A DNA stretch of 64,000 nucleotides from Terrabacter sp. Root181 (GCF_001428505.1 NZ_LMHU01000001.1:1195813-1259812), one strand, 5' to 3'. Positions 17,309 through 26,319 are shown, counted from the stretch's first letter. The notes: generated from the letters alone by a model not told the origin. Translations and numbers: made by a program.

Positions 17309-17695
17309 ATGGCGAAGCTCAGCACCGACGAGCTCCTTGACGCTTTCAAGGAGATGACCCTCATCGAGCTCTCCGAGTTCGTGAAGCAGTTCGAGGAGAC
17401 CTTCGAGGTCACCGCTGCTGCCCCCGTTGCCGCGGTTGCCGCCGCTGCCGGTGGCGGCGCTGCCGCCGTCGAGGAGGAGGAGAAGGACTCGTTCGACGTC
17501 GTTCTCACCGCCGCGGGCGAGAAGAAGATCCAGGTCATCAAGGAGGTCCGCGCGCTCACGAGCCTCGGCCTCAAGGAGGCCAAGGACCTCGTCGACGGCG
17601 CCCCCAAGCCCGTCCTCGAGGGTGTCGACAAGGCTGCGGCCGAGAAGGCCAAGGAGCAGCTCGAGGGCGCCGGCGCCACCGTCGAGCTCAAGTGA
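17309..17695 (+). CDS. rplL: 50S ribosomal protein L7/L12
   Basis: A 128-residue stalk protein that recruits translational GTPases. The N-terminal dimerisation helix ([18 protein letters not shown]) is joined by an Ala/Gly hinge to the C-terminal factor-binding domain with [30 protein letters not shown] lies before the ATG. A strong terminator follows. Confidence 0.97.
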   Translation: MAKLSTDELLDAFKEMTLIELSEFVKQFEETFEVTAAAPVAAVAAAAGGGAAAVEEEEKDSFDVVLTAAGEKKIQVIKEVRALTSLGLKEAKDLVDGAPKPVLEGVDKAAAEKAKEQLEGAGATVELK

Positions 17696-17731
17696 TCTGA
17701 CCCGGCACTGCCGGGATCACTGCTGTACCGC

Positions 17732-17767
17732 AAAGGCGGGTCCGACCATCTGGTCGGGCCCGCCTTT
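17732..17767 (+). terminator. Intrinsic terminator after rplL
   Basis: A 17-bp stem (17732-17748 with 17751-17767) flanked by AAA and TTT, 37 nt past the stop. It ends the rplJL operon. The next 225 bp to 17992 contain no gene I can support, only two GTATGCC-type motifs. Confidence 0.92.
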
Positions 17768-17992
17768 CGCTGTGCTCTGGTCGCCGGGCTGCGTGGGCGC
17801 GACCCGCGACGGCGCTCGCGGCGTGGAGCGTCGGCGGGCGTATGCCGTCACGCTCGCTCCCAGCGCACGGGCCCGCCGCCGATGCCGCGACCACCGCCAC
17901 GCCCCGCGCCCTCGTCGACGCTCGCCCCCGGGTCGAGGTGTTTCGTCGCCACTGTGCGCGACGGCATACCTCGACCGGGGAGCGTGGCGGGG

Positions 17993-19120
17993 TCAGGCGG
18001 CGTGGGCCAAGGCGTCCTTGAGGGCGGCGAGGACGAGGGCCACGCGGTCGGGGCGGGCGTTGTGGCCCATCAGGCCGATGCGCCAGACGGTGGCGGCGAA
18101 CTCCCCCACCCCGGCGCCGATCTCGAGGTTGTGCCGTTCGAGCAGGTAGGCGCGGACCGCGGCCGAGTCGACGCCGTCGGGGACCCGGACCGTGGTCAGC
18201 TCGGGCAGGCGGGAGCCCTCGGCGGCGAAGAGGGCCAGGCCCATCTCCTGCAGGCCGTCCTGGAGCAGACGCCCGGCCTCGGCGTGACGGTCCCAGACCT
18301 TCTCGAGGCCCTCGTCGGCGATGCGCTGCAGGCCGGCGTGGAGGCTCGCGACCATCGCCGTGGGGGCCGTGTGGTGGTAGGTGCGCTTGCCGGATCCGGA
18401 GGCCTCGCCGACGTAGCCGCCGAGCAGGCCGAGGTCGAGATACCACGACGACGGCTTCTCGACGCGCCGGTCGAAGGCCCGGTCGCTGATGGTGAAGGGC
18501 GCGAGGCCCGGAGCGACGCCGAGGCACTTCTGGGTGCCGGCGTAGCCGATGTCGATGCCCCACTCGTCGGCGCGCAGCTCGATGCCACCGATGCTCGTGA
18601 CGGCGTCGACGAGCAGCAGCGCGTCGCCCTTGACGGCGCCGAGCGCTGCGATGTCGGAACGGACACCGGTGGACGTCTCGGCGTGCACCGCGGCGATGAT
18701 CTTCGGGGACGGGTGGGCGGCGGCGACGCGCCCGACGTCGACGGGCGTGCCCCACTCGTGGTCGACGCGCACGACCTCGGCGCCGTGGCGGCCCGCGACG
18801 TCGACCATGCGCTCTCCGAAGAGCCCGTTGACGGCCACGACGACGACGTCGCCGGGCGAGACGGTGTTGACGAACGCGGCCTCCATGCCCGCCGATCCAG
18901 TCGCCGAGAGCGGCAGGGTGCGGCGGTTGTCGGTGCCCCAGACATGGCGCAGCAGGTCGCACGTCTCGTCCATGATCGCGAGGAAGTCCGGGTCGAGGTG
19001 CCCGAGCAGCGGTGCGGCGAGCGCCAGGGTCGCCTCGGGGTAGGGGTTGCACGGGCCGGGGCCGAAGAGGTGCCGGTCGGCGATGGGGCGGCGGGTCGTG
19101 GTGGGCGGCGTCGCGGTCAT
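17993..19120 (-). CDS. Alanine/serine-glyoxylate aminotransferase family protein
   Basis: A 375-residue class V PLP enzyme. It has the family N-terminus HLFGPGPCNPYPE, cofactor aspartate in LLLVDAVTSIGG, and Schiff-base K198 in GTQKCLGVAPGLAP; the C-terminal RIGLMGHNA is typical. It should transaminate glyoxylate to glycine using alanine or serine. The upstream gene encodes a glycolate-oxidase-type FAD enzyme and overlaps it by one base (TGATG), so the pair plausibly turns glycolate into glyoxylate and then glycine. Confidence 0.9.
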   Translation of the reverse strand: MTATPPTTTRRPIADRHLFGPGPCNPYPEATLALAAPLLGHLDPDFLAIMDETCDLLRHVWGTDNRRTLPLSATGSAGMEAAFVNTVSPGDVVVVAVNGLFGERMVDVAGRHGAEVVRVDHEWGTPVDVGRVAAAHPSPKIIAAVHAETSTGVRSDIAALGAVKGDALLLVDAVTSIGGIELRADEWGIDIGYAGTQKCLGVAPGLAPFTISDRAFDRRVEKPSSWYLDLGLLGGYVGEASGSGKRTYHHTAPTAMVASLHAGLQRIADEGLEKVWDRHAEAGRLLQDGLQEMGLALFAAEGSRLPELTTVRVPDGVDSAAVRAYLLERHNLEIGAGVGEFAATVWRIGLMGHNARPDRVALVLAALKDALAHAA

Positions 19121-20511
19121 CAGAATCCTGCTCCGGGGTTGAGGATGCCCTGTGGGTCGAGGGCGTTCTTGATGCGGTGGGTGAGGGCCATGACGTCGGG
19201 CCCGAGCTGCTCCGGCAGGGCCGCTCGCTTGAGGCGGCCGACGCCGTGCTCGCCGGTGATGGTGCCGCCGAGCCCGATCGCGAGGCTCATGACCTCCGAG
19301 AACGCCTGTGCCGCGCGGGCCCCGGCGTCGTCATCGCCCGCCGGGTAGACGATGACCGGGTGCGTGTTGCCGTCGCCGGCATGGGCCACGACCGGGATCT
19401 CGACGGCATGGCGTCGGGAGATCTCGGCGATGCCGGTGAGCAGGTCGGGCAGGCGCGGCACGGGCACGCCGACGTCCTCGAGCATGATCGCGCCTCGGCG
19501 CTCGATGGCGACGATCGCGGCGCGACGGGCGGCGACGAACATCTCGCCCTCGGCGGCATCCGTCGTGGTGAAGCACTCCCGCGCGCCGCCCTCCTGGCAC
19601 AGTCGCTCCATCACGGCGATCTCCTCACCGCGCGCCGCACCCGGGGCGTCGGACTGCGCCAGCAGCATGGCACCGGCCTCGCGGTCGAGCCCCATGCTCC
19701 GGTGGTCCTCGACGGCGTTGACCGAGGCCTGGTCCATCAGCTCCATCATCGACGCGCGCAGCGTGTTGCCGACGGCCACGACCACCCGAGCCGCGTCCTC
19801 GACGGTGTCGAAGGTGGCCACGAGGGTGGCCGGCGGCGCCTGGGCCGGCACGAGCCGCAGGGTCGCCCGCGTCACGACGCCGAGGGTGCCCTCGCTGCCC
19901 ACGAAGAGCTTGACGAGCGAGAGGCCCGCCGTGTCCTTGACCCGCTGGCCGCCGAGGTGCACGAGCGTCCCGTCGGCGAGGACGACGTCGAGGCCGAGCA
20001 CGTAGTCGGTCGTGACGCCGTACTTCACGCAGCACAGGCCGCCAGCGTTGGTCGCGACGTTGCCGCCGATCGAGCAGATCTCGAACGACGACGGGTCGGG
20101 CGGGTACCAGAGCCCGTGCTCGGCCGCGGCCTGCTTGACCTCCACGTTGAGCGCCCCGGCCTCGACGAGCGCGGTGCGCGTGCTCGGGTCGATCTCGACC
20201 GTCCGCATCCGCTCGAGGCTCAGCACGATGCAGCCGTCGATCGCGTTCGAGCCGCCAGAGAGCCCACTGCCGGCCCCGCGTGGCACGACCGGGACCTCGT
20301 GCTCGCCGGCCCAGCGCACGGTGGCCTGCACGTCGGCCGCGCTCGCCGCGCGGACCACGGCGAGCGGCACACCGGCGGCGGCGTCAGCCGTGTAGTCGAA
20401 GCGGTAGGCGGCCACGCTGTCGGGCTCGGTCAGCAGCGCACCGGGCGTCAGGGACCCGGCGAGTCCCTCCAGGGCCCGCAGGTCGGGAGCGTCCTTGCTC
20501 ACTGTCGTCAC
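19120..20511 (-). CDS. FAD-linked oxidase, glycolate oxidase GlcD type
   Basis: A 463-residue vanillyl-alcohol-oxidase-superfamily flavoprotein. The PP-loop FAD domain contains VPRGAGSGLSGGSNAIDG and SIGGNVATNAGGLCCVKYG; the C-terminal domain has VAHAGDGNTHPVI and ITGEHGVGRLKR, with the histidines typical of GlcD and D-lactate dehydrogenases. Glycolate is favoured by the linked glyoxylate aminotransferase; D-lactate or D-2-hydroxyacids remain possible. I chose GTG at 20511, placed 6 nt after TACGGT (leaderless pattern); a second GTG lies at 20502. Confidence 0.88.
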   Translation of the reverse strand: MTTVSKDAPDLRALEGLAGSLTPGALLTEPDSVAAYRFDYTADAAAGVPLAVVRAASAADVQATVRWAGEHEVPVVPRGAGSGLSGGSNAIDGCIVLSLERMRTVEIDPSTRTALVEAGALNVEVKQAAAEHGLWYPPDPSSFEICSIGGNVATNAGGLCCVKYGVTTDYVLGLDVVLADGTLVHLGGQRVKDTAGLSLVKLFVGSEGTLGVVTRATLRLVPAQAPPATLVATFDTVEDAARVVVAVGNTLRASMMELMDQASVNAVEDHRSMGLDREAGAMLLAQSDAPGAARGEEIAVMERLCQEGGARECFTTTDAAEGEMFVAARRAAIVAIERRGAIMLEDVGVPVPRLPDLLTGIAEISRRHAVEIPVVAHAGDGNTHPVIVYPAGDDDAGARAAQAFSEVMSLAIGLGGTITGEHGVGRLKRAALPEQLGPDVMALTHRIKNALDPQGILNPGAGF

Positions 20512-20517
20512 GCGACC

Positions 20518-20523
20518 ACCGTA
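20518..20523 (-). promoter_or_regulatory. -10 box for leaderless FAD oxidase transcript
   Basis: TACGGT on the minus strand ends 6 nt before the GTG at 20511, with no ribosome binding site. It is the same hexamer and spacing as at ggt (13483). Confidence 0.5.
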
Positions 20524-20651
20524 ACCACGACGGGTCCGCTCGCGCGTCCAGGGCGAGCCGATGGCGTATGCCGTCCCGTCCCTCAGGTGTCCGTCGTCAG
20601 CACCCGGAGAGTGCTCGCGCCACGCGCCGTCGATCCGCGCACCGGTCCCGG

Positions 20652-20657
20652 TAGGTT
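20652..20657 (+). promoter_or_regulatory. -10 box for leaderless transcript of the 362-residue hypothetical gene
   Basis: TAGGTT ends 7 nt before the ATG at 20665, with no ribosome binding site, matching the leaderless arrangement seen elsewhere in the window. Confidence 0.5.
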
Positions 20658-20664
20658 TGCCCGC

Positions 20665-21753
20665 ATGGGATGGCTGTCGCGCACCTTCAGGCCCGCTGCT
20701 GACGACGCTCCGGACACCGGCGCCGAGCACGTGGAGCCCGTGGACACCGGCGCGCCCACCGCGGACACCGACGTGCCCACCGCGGACACCGACGTGCCCA
20801 CCGTGGCACCCGGACCGGCCGCCGCACCGGCACCATCGACCCCGCTGGCCGCTCCGACGTCGACGTCACCCTCTGCGCCGACGACGGACGCGTCGAGCCC
20901 GTCGGGGCGCTACGGACCGCTCGTGTGCGTGACGCGCTTCGACACGGCGCCGGCCGAGCTCGAGTGGCAGCTGCCGCTCAACGGCGAGCTGTATCGGCTC
21001 ATGCCGGGGGCAGACCGTCCCGACTACTCGCTCCTCGTCCTCGAGCGCCCGCTGCACTTCTACCCCCGCGAGGGCTTCGACCTGCGTCGTGTCGAGGCCG
21101 AGCAGCAGGTGCAGGACCGCAAGGGCCGCACCATGGTCCGCGTGCACGCACTGCTGCTGTGTGCCCGCTTCGTCGGCCAGCAGCTGCACCCGGGCATGAC
21201 CGACCTCGCCGTCAACCTCGCCTACGTCATCGACAACTCGCTGGCCCGCGACGCCGAGGTCGACTTCGCCAAGATCGAGTTCGCCGCGATCGGCTTCCTC
21301 AGCGAGGGCCACGCCCCGAGGGCCGCCACCGAGCCCGCCCGCGAGGAGGCCGCCGCCGAGGCCGCCACCGAGCAGACCACCCAGGCAACGGTCGCGGCGG
21401 CGACCGAGCCCAAAGAGCCGGTCACGTCCGATGACGACTCGGGCGGCCGGCATACGCCCTCGGAGGTGCTCGACGAGCTGGCGACGACGCTGCGCCGCGG
21501 CATCGAGGAGCAGCGGGGGGCGCCCGTCCAGCGGATGACCGCCGCCCTGACCCTCGACACGGACCACCGCCTGACCGGCCTGTCGGGCAACGCCGACGGA
21601 CAGGCGCCGGTGCCCAGCCCGGACACGTTCGGCCGCCTCGCCGAGGTGCTCGGCCGCCTCGCCCGGCTCGACGGGGCCGACCGGGTCGCCGCCGTCACCG
21701 TGCGCGTCGACGGGGATGCCGTCAGCCACGAGGTCACGGCCACGCACGACTGA
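20665..21753 (+). CDS. Hypothetical protein, acidic linkers around a conserved core
   Basis: A 362-residue soluble protein that I do not recognise. Residues ~8-85 are Thr/Pro/Asp-rich with 7-residue repeats (TADTDVP). A folded core follows from about 88 (GRYGPLVCVTRFDTAPAELEW ... MVRVHALLLCARFVGQQLHPG ... KIEFAAIGFLSEG). A second Ala/Glu/Thr-rich linker leads to a C-terminal helical part (EVLDELATTLRRGIEEQ). There is no signal peptide or membrane span. The ATG at 20665 was chosen because the frame upstream is an antisense shadow of the oxidase gene. It ends 3 bp from the convergent DUF4178 pair. Confidence 0.75.
   Translation: MGWLSRTFRPAADDAPDTGAEHVEPVDTGAPTADTDVPTADTDVPTVAPGPAAAPAPSTPLAAPTSTSPSAPTTDASSPSGRYGPLVCVTRFDTAPAELEWQLPLNGELYRLMPGADRPDYSLLVLERPLHFYPREGFDLRRVEAEQQVQDRKGRTMVRVHALLLCARFVGQQLHPGMTDLAVNLAYVIDNSLARDAEVDFAKIEFAAIGFLSEGHAPRAATEPAREEAAAEAATEQTTQATVAAATEPKEPVTSDDDSGGRHTPSEVLDELATTLRRGIEEQRGAPVQRMTAALTLDTDHRLTGLSGNADGQAPVPSPDTFGRLAEVLGRLARLDGADRVAAVTVRVDGDAVSHEVTATHD
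20758..20799 (+). repeat. Two 21-bp tandem repeats, in frame
   Basis: Two exact copies of a 21-bp unit encode TADTDVP twice; a diverged copy precedes and another follows. They lie within the disordered N-terminus of the hypothetical protein. Confidence 0.85.
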
Positions 21754-21756
21754 CGG

Positions 21757-21996
21757 TCAGTCGCCGGAGACCTCGCGGTAGCTGCGTACCCGCGCCGGGT
21801 CGGCCAGGCGGCCGACGCTGATCTCCCACATGCCGCCGTCGAAGCTCTCGTAGACGAGCACGGCGTCGTCGGTGTCCACCGCGACGAACTCGACGAACTC
21901 GCACGTGCCCTGGAGGCCCAGACCCGTGTCGCCCTCGGCGGTGTAGGTGAGGGACCCCGCCGCGAGGAGCGACCAGTCGCGGCCGTCGAGACTCAT
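21757..21996 (-). CDS. C-terminal half of a DUF4178 domain (separate ORF)
   Basis: A 79-residue ORF beginning MSLDGRDWSLLAAGSLTY and ending DGGMWEISVGRLADPARVRSYREVSGD. This matches the second half of the DUF4178 fold as I remember it: a GRxY strand, a cysteine/phenylalanine pair, and a final WE-S-GR strand. Its ATG overlaps the stop of the ORF encoding the first half (ATGA), so the two are either translationally coupled halves of one fold or a frameshifted gene. The sequence stays intact and acidic with no further stops, arguing against decay. Confidence 0.65.
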   Translation of the reverse strand: MSLDGRDWSLLAAGSLTYTAEGDTGLGLQGTCEFVEFVAVDTDDAVLVYESFDGGMWEISVGRLADPARVRSYREVSGD

Positions 21997-22232
21997 CCCG
22001 CCCGGTCGGGGTCGCCGAAGAGGTCGTGCCGGGTCTGCCAGTGGATGACGCACTCGGCGCCGCGCGGCTGCAGCGAGAGCCACTCCCGCGGGCCGGACGA
22101 GGTGATGCAGTGCTCGCCCCACCGGGTGCCGGCGAGGTCGAACCGGACGGTCCCGACGACACGGTACGTGCTGCCCTCGACCTCGAGCAGCGCCCCCGGT
22201 GCGACCTGTGACGGCCGCAGCTCTGCTCGCAC
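21993..22232 (-). CDS. N-terminal half of a DUF4178 domain (separate ORF)
   Basis: A 79-residue ORF from GTG at 22232, with AGGAGG four bases upstream. It carries the first half of DUF4178: VEGSTYRVVGTVRFDLAG, then RWGEHCITS, then REWLSLQPRG. It ends at TGA exactly where the second half starts with an overlapping ATG. DUF4178 is normally one domain of ~140 residues in one protein, so the split is unusual. An ATG at 22236 lies in the other frame and is closer to the ribosome binding site than ideal. The role is unknown. It is divergent from the mce operon. Confidence 0.65.
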   Translation of the reverse strand: MRAELRPSQVAPGALLEVEGSTYRVVGTVRFDLAGTRWGEHCITSSGPREWLSLQPRGAECVIHWQTRHDLFGDPDRAG

Positions 22233-22382
22233 GCATCCTCCTGGCTCCACAGGTCTCGCACAGGCTAGCCGCGCCGGACCCTCCCTGCCGGGAGAACCCG
22301 ACTCGCGCGTAACTTCCGCCCGGCGCCCTCGTTTCCCCCGTAGCCGAGTCGAGACGGCCAGGAAGACATAGGTGGATGCCAC

Positions 22383-23351
22383 ATGGGTGTGGAGATCGCG
22401 GTCACAGGTCTGACCAAGACCTTCGGTTCGCAGACGATCTGGCGGGACGTGACCCTCACGCTTCCCGCGGGGGAGATCTCGGTCATGCTCGGGCCCTCGG
22501 GCACCGGCAAGTCCGTCTTCCTCAAGACACTCGTCGGGCTGCTCAAACCCGACGCCGGGTCGATCGTCATCAACGGACGTGACCTGACGCGCCTGCGTGA
22601 GGCCGACCTCTACGAGGTGCGCAAGCTCTTCGGCGTCCTCTTCCAGGACGGCGCCCTCTTCGGCTCGATGACGCTCTACGACAACGTCGCCTTCCCGCTG
22701 CGCGAGCACACGAAGAAGACCGAGGCGGAGATCCGGCGCATCGTCACCGAGAAGATGGATCTCGTCGGGCTCTCCGGCGCCGAGGGCAAGCTCCCGGGAG
22801 AGATCTCAGGTGGCATGCGCAAGCGGGCCGGGCTGGCGCGGGCCCTCGTGCTCGACCCCGAGATCCTGCTCATCGACGAGCCGGACTCGGGCCTCGACCC
22901 GGTGCGCACGAGCTACATCAACCAGCTCTTCGTCGACCTCAACGCGCAGATCGACGCGACGTTCCTCATCGTCACCCACGACATCAACACGGCCCGCACG
23001 GTGCCGGACAACATCGGCCTGCTCTACCACAAGCACCTGGCGATGTTCGGGCCGCGCGAGATGCTGCTCAGCTCGGAGGAGCCGGTCGTGCGGCAGTTCC
23101 TCAACGCCCAGACGATCGGTCCGATCGGCATGTCCGAGGAGAAGGACGCCGACGAGCTCGCCGCCGAGTCGGGCCAGGAGCTGCCGCCCCTGCCGCCGAT
23201 CGCCCTCCAGCTGCCGACGAGCGACGGCAAGCCCCGTCGCGCCGAGCGCCCCGCCGGGGGCTGGTGCCGCGACAACGGCGTCACCCCGCCTCCGGGCTCG
23301 TTCGAGTCACGCAACGCGGGCATCCCCGGTGTCCGGGTGGAGGTGAGCTGA
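22383..23351 (+). CDS. Mce transport ATPase (Mkl/MceG, MlaF family)
   Basis: A 322-residue ABC ATPase that powers the Mce lipid importer. Walker A is GPSGTGKS (37-44), signature ISGGMRKRAG (141-150), Walker B ILLIDEPDSG (161-170) and switch H199 in IVTHD. The ~75-residue C-terminal extension after NAQTIGPIGMSEE is typical of MceG proteins. In M. tuberculosis the orthologue lies between rplL and rpoB, far from its mce operons; here it heads the complete operon at that same locus. yrbEA follows after 1 bp. Confidence 0.93.
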   Translation: MGVEIAVTGLTKTFGSQTIWRDVTLTLPAGEISVMLGPSGTGKSVFLKTLVGLLKPDAGSIVINGRDLTRLREADLYEVRKLFGVLFQDGALFGSMTLYDNVAFPLREHTKKTEAEIRRIVTEKMDLVGLSGAEGKLPGEISGGMRKRAGLARALVLDPEILLIDEPDSGLDPVRTSYINQLFVDLNAQIDATFLIVTHDINTARTVPDNIGLLYHKHLAMFGPREMLLSSEEPVVRQFLNAQTIGPIGMSEEKDADELAAESGQELPPLPPIALQLPTSDGKPRRAERPAGGWCRDNGVTPPPGSFESRNAGIPGVRVEVS

Positions 23352-23352
23352 C

Positions 23353-24123
23353 GTGGCCGCACCCCTCACCGGCGCCCTGCGCCAGTCCGGTTCGCTCTTC
23401 GCGCTGGCGCTCGACGTGTTCCGGGCCCTGCCCAAGCGACCGTTCCAGGTCAAGGAGTTCATCCAGCAGGCGTGGTTCATCGCGAGCGTCACGATCCTGC
23501 CGACGGCTCTCGTCTCCATCCCGTTCGGCGCGGTCATCGCCCTCCAGCTCGGCACCTTGACGCGCCAGCTGGGCGCCCAGTCCTACACGGGCGCCGCCAG
23601 CGTCCTGGCCGTCCTGCGCGAGGCCAGCCCGATCGTCACAGCGCTCCTCATCGCCGGCGCGGGGGGTTCGGCCATCTGCGCCGACCTCGGCTCGCGCAAG
23701 ATCCGTGAGGAGATCGACGCCATGGAGGTGCTCGGCATCAGCCCGATCCAGCGCCTCGTCGTGCCCCGTGTGCTCGCCTCGATGCTCGTCGCGGTGCTGC
23801 TCAACGGGCTCGTGTCGGTCGTCGGCGTCGTCGGCGGCTACGTCTTCAACGTCATCGTCCAGGGCGGCACGCCGGGCGCATACATCGCGAGCTTCACGGC
23901 CCTGGCCCAGCTGCCCGACCTCTGGACCGCAGAGATCAAGGCCCTGATCTTCGGGGCCATCGCGGCGGTCGTGGCGGCGTACAAGGGGCTCAACGCCGGC
24001 GGTGGTCCGAAGGGCGTCGGCGACGCGGTGAACCAGAGCGTCGTCATCACCTTCATGCTCCTGTTCGTCGTCAACTTCGTCATCACGGCCGTGTACTTCC
24101 AAGTCGTCCCGCAGAAGATCTGA
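23353..24123 (+). CDS. Mce permease subunit YrbEA (MlaE family)
   Basis: A 256-residue inner-membrane permease. Five or six hydrophobic segments surround the MlaE signature VLREASPIVTALLIAGAGGSAICADLG split by loops, and IREEIDAMEVLGISPIQR, the coupling helix that meets the ATPase. The start is GTG at 23353. It pairs with YrbEB to form the channel. Confidence 0.93.
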   Translation: MAAPLTGALRQSGSLFALALDVFRALPKRPFQVKEFIQQAWFIASVTILPTALVSIPFGAVIALQLGTLTRQLGAQSYTGAASVLAVLREASPIVTALLIAGAGGSAICADLGSRKIREEIDAMEVLGISPIQRLVVPRVLASMLVAVLLNGLVSVVGVVGGYVFNVIVQGGTPGAYIASFTALAQLPDLWTAEIKALIFGAIAAVVAAYKGLNAGGGPKGVGDAVNQSVVITFMLLFVVNFVITAVYFQVVPQKI

Positions 24124-24133
24124 GGAGAGGGCG

Positions 24134-24991
24134 ATGGCGACGAAGACCCAGACCCGACCGAGCACGGAGCGGCTGCTCCACCTCGCGAGCCGGCCCTCCC
24201 GCGCGCTCGACTCGCTCGGCGAGCAGATGCGCTTCTACGTGCGCTCCCTGGCGTGGAGCGGGCGCACGATCCGCCGCTACAAGAAGGAGATCATCCGCCT
24301 GCTGGCGGAGGTCTCCCTCGGCACCGGTGCGCTCTCCGTCATCGGCGGCACGGTGGGTGTCATCGCCTTCCTCGCCTTCTTCACCGGCACCGAGGTCGGC
24401 CTGCAGGGCTACTCCTCGCTCGAGCAGCTGGGCACCGGAGCCTTCACGGGCTTCTTCTCGGCCTACCTCAACACCCGCGAGATCGCCCCGCTCGTCGCGG
24501 GACTGGCGCTCGCGGCCACGGTCGGCTGCGGCTTCACCGCCCAGCTCGGCGCGATGCGCATCTCGGAGGAGGTCGACGCTCTCGAGGTCATGGGCATCCC
24601 GTCGCTGCCGTTCCTCGTGACGACGCGCATGATCGCCGGCTTCATCGCCGTCATCCCGCTCTACGTCCTGGGCCTGCTCAGCTCGTATGCCGCCACGCGC
24701 TTCATCTCGACGGCGTACTTCGGTCAGTCGGAGGGCACCTACGACCACTACTTCCACCTGTTCCTGCCACCGGGTGACGTGTTCTGGTCGTTCGCGAAGG
24801 TCATGGTCTTCGCCGTCGTCATCATCCTCATCCACTGCTACTACGGCTACACGGCGTCGGGCGGCCCCGCCGGTGTCGGCGTCGCCGTCGGCACCGCGGT
24901 GCGCACGTCGATCGTGGCCATCAACATCGTCGACTTCTTCCTGTCCCTCGCCATCTGGGGCGCCACGACGAGCGTGAGGATCGCCGGATGA
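24134..24991 (+). CDS. Mce permease subunit YrbEB (MlaE family)
   Basis: A 285-residue MlaE-family permease with a ~45-residue basic cytoplasmic N-terminus. It has TREIAPLVAGLALAATVGCG and the coupling motif ISEEVDALEVMGIPSLPF. The GAGAGGGCG site precedes the ATG. Its stop overlaps the mceA start (ATGA). Confidence 0.93.
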   Translation: MATKTQTRPSTERLLHLASRPSRALDSLGEQMRFYVRSLAWSGRTIRRYKKEIIRLLAEVSLGTGALSVIGGTVGVIAFLAFFTGTEVGLQGYSSLEQLGTGAFTGFFSAYLNTREIAPLVAGLALAATVGCGFTAQLGAMRISEEVDALEVMGIPSLPFLVTTRMIAGFIAVIPLYVLGLLSSYAATRFISTAYFGQSEGTYDHYFHLFLPPGDVFWSFAKVMVFAVVIILIHCYYGYTASGGPAGVGVAVGTAVRTSIVAINIVDFFLSLAIWGATTSVRIAG

Positions 24992-26319
24992 GCGACACCA
25001 GCCCCGGCCCGCTCACCCAGCTGACGCGGTGGCGCATCGGCGTCAAGGCCTACGGCATCGTCTTCCTCCTCGTGCTGGCGCTGCTCGTGGGCCTCGCCGT
25101 CGCGTCCTTCCAGAAGCGCTTCACGCCCGTCGTCATGGTCACCCTCGAGACCGACCGCCTCGGCAGCCAGCTGCAGGAGAGCTCCGACGTCAAGCTGCGC
25201 GGCCTGCTCGTCGGCGAGGTGCGCCACGTCGAGGCGACCCCGACGGGAGCCCGTCTCGAGCTGGCGCTCCAGCCCGACGAGGTCGCCGGGATCCCGTCGA
25301 ACGTCAGCGCCCGGCTGCTGCCCAAGACCCTCTTCGGCGAGCGCTACGTCGACCTCGTCACGGCCACCTCGAACGCGCGCCCGATCCAGGCGGGCGACAC
25401 CATCCCGCAGGACCGCAGCACCGTGTCCATCGAGCTCGAGACGGTCCTCGACAACCTCTACCCGCTCCTGCGCACCGTGCAGCCGGGCAAGCTCGCGACC
25501 ACCCTCAACGCGCTGTCGACGACGCTCGACGGCCGCGGCGACCAGATCGGTCGCAACCTCGTGCTCGTCGACCGCTACCTCGAGGCGCTCAACCCCAGCA
25601 TGCCGACGATCCGACACGACATCTCCCTGCTGGCCGACACCGCAGACCTCTATGCCGGAGTCGCGCCCGACTTCTTCCGCCTGACCGAGTCGCTGCGCGT
25701 CCCGAACAGGACGATCGTCGAGAAGGACCAGCAGCTCGCGGCCTTCCTCGTCGGCACCGCGGGCTTCGCCAACGAGGCGGCCGGCTTCCTGCGCGACAAC
25801 GAGCAGCGCATCATCCAGGTCGGCCAGGTCAGCAAGCCAACCCTCCAGCTGCTCGCCGAGTACTCCCCGATCTACCCGTGCGTGGCCTCGGGCCTGGTCA
25901 ACTGGCTCCCGCGCGCCAACGCGGCCTTCGCGGGCGGCACCTTCCACATCACGCTCGAGGTCGTGGCCCCCCGTCAGCCGTACCGGCCGGGGGAGGAGCC
26001 GCGCTGGGACGACACGCGCGGCCCGCACTGCTACGGCCTGCCCTCGCCCGACGGGTCGCAGTCGAACCCCTTCCCCGGCAACCACTTCGACGACGGCACC
26101 CAGCCGGCGAGCGAAGCGACGCCCTTCTCGGCCGTGCCCGAGGCGCTGCTCGGCAAGGCCCCCGCCGCTGACTCCGGCAGCGCCGGCACGACCGACGAGC
26201 AGCGCGTCGTCGCGGCCCTCCTCGCCCGTGACGGCCAGTCGTCCGACGGGGGAGCGAGCAGCATCCAGACCCTGCTCGCGGGACCGATGATGCGCGGCAC
26301 GGTGGTGAGCACCCGATGA
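24988..26319 (+). CDS. Mce family protein A
   Basis: A 443-residue substrate-binding subunit. One membrane helix (AYGIVFLLVLALLVGLAVASF) anchors a periplasmic MCE domain at about 45-125 (RGLLVGEVRHVEATPTGARL ... KTLFGERYVDLV). A helical needle region and a Pro/Ser-rich tail follow. It is the first of six Mce proteins, which in mycobacteria form a hexameric tunnel carrying lipids or sterols to the permease. Confidence 0.92.
   Translation: MSDTSPGPLTQLTRWRIGVKAYGIVFLLVLALLVGLAVASFQKRFTPVVMVTLETDRLGSQLQESSDVKLRGLLVGEVRHVEATPTGARLELALQPDEVAGIPSNVSARLLPKTLFGERYVDLVTATSNARPIQAGDTIPQDRSTVSIELETVLDNLYPLLRTVQPGKLATTLNALSTTLDGRGDQIGRNLVLVDRYLEALNPSMPTIRHDISLLADTADLYAGVAPDFFRLTESLRVPNRTIVEKDQQLAAFLVGTAGFANEAAGFLRDNEQRIIQVGQVSKPTLQLLAEYSPIYPCVASGLVNWLPRANAAFAGGTFHITLEVVAPRQPYRPGEEPRWDDTRGPHCYGLPSPDGSQSNPFPGNHFDDGTQPASEATPFSAVPEALLGKAPAADSGSAGTTDEQRVVAALLARDGQSSDGGASSIQTLLAGPMMRGTVVSTR

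Noticed and set aside
21997-22236. In-frame N-terminal extension of the DUF4178 C-half from ATG at 22236
   Set aside because: The translation is Arg-rich nonsense in the wrong frame over the conserved first half of the domain.
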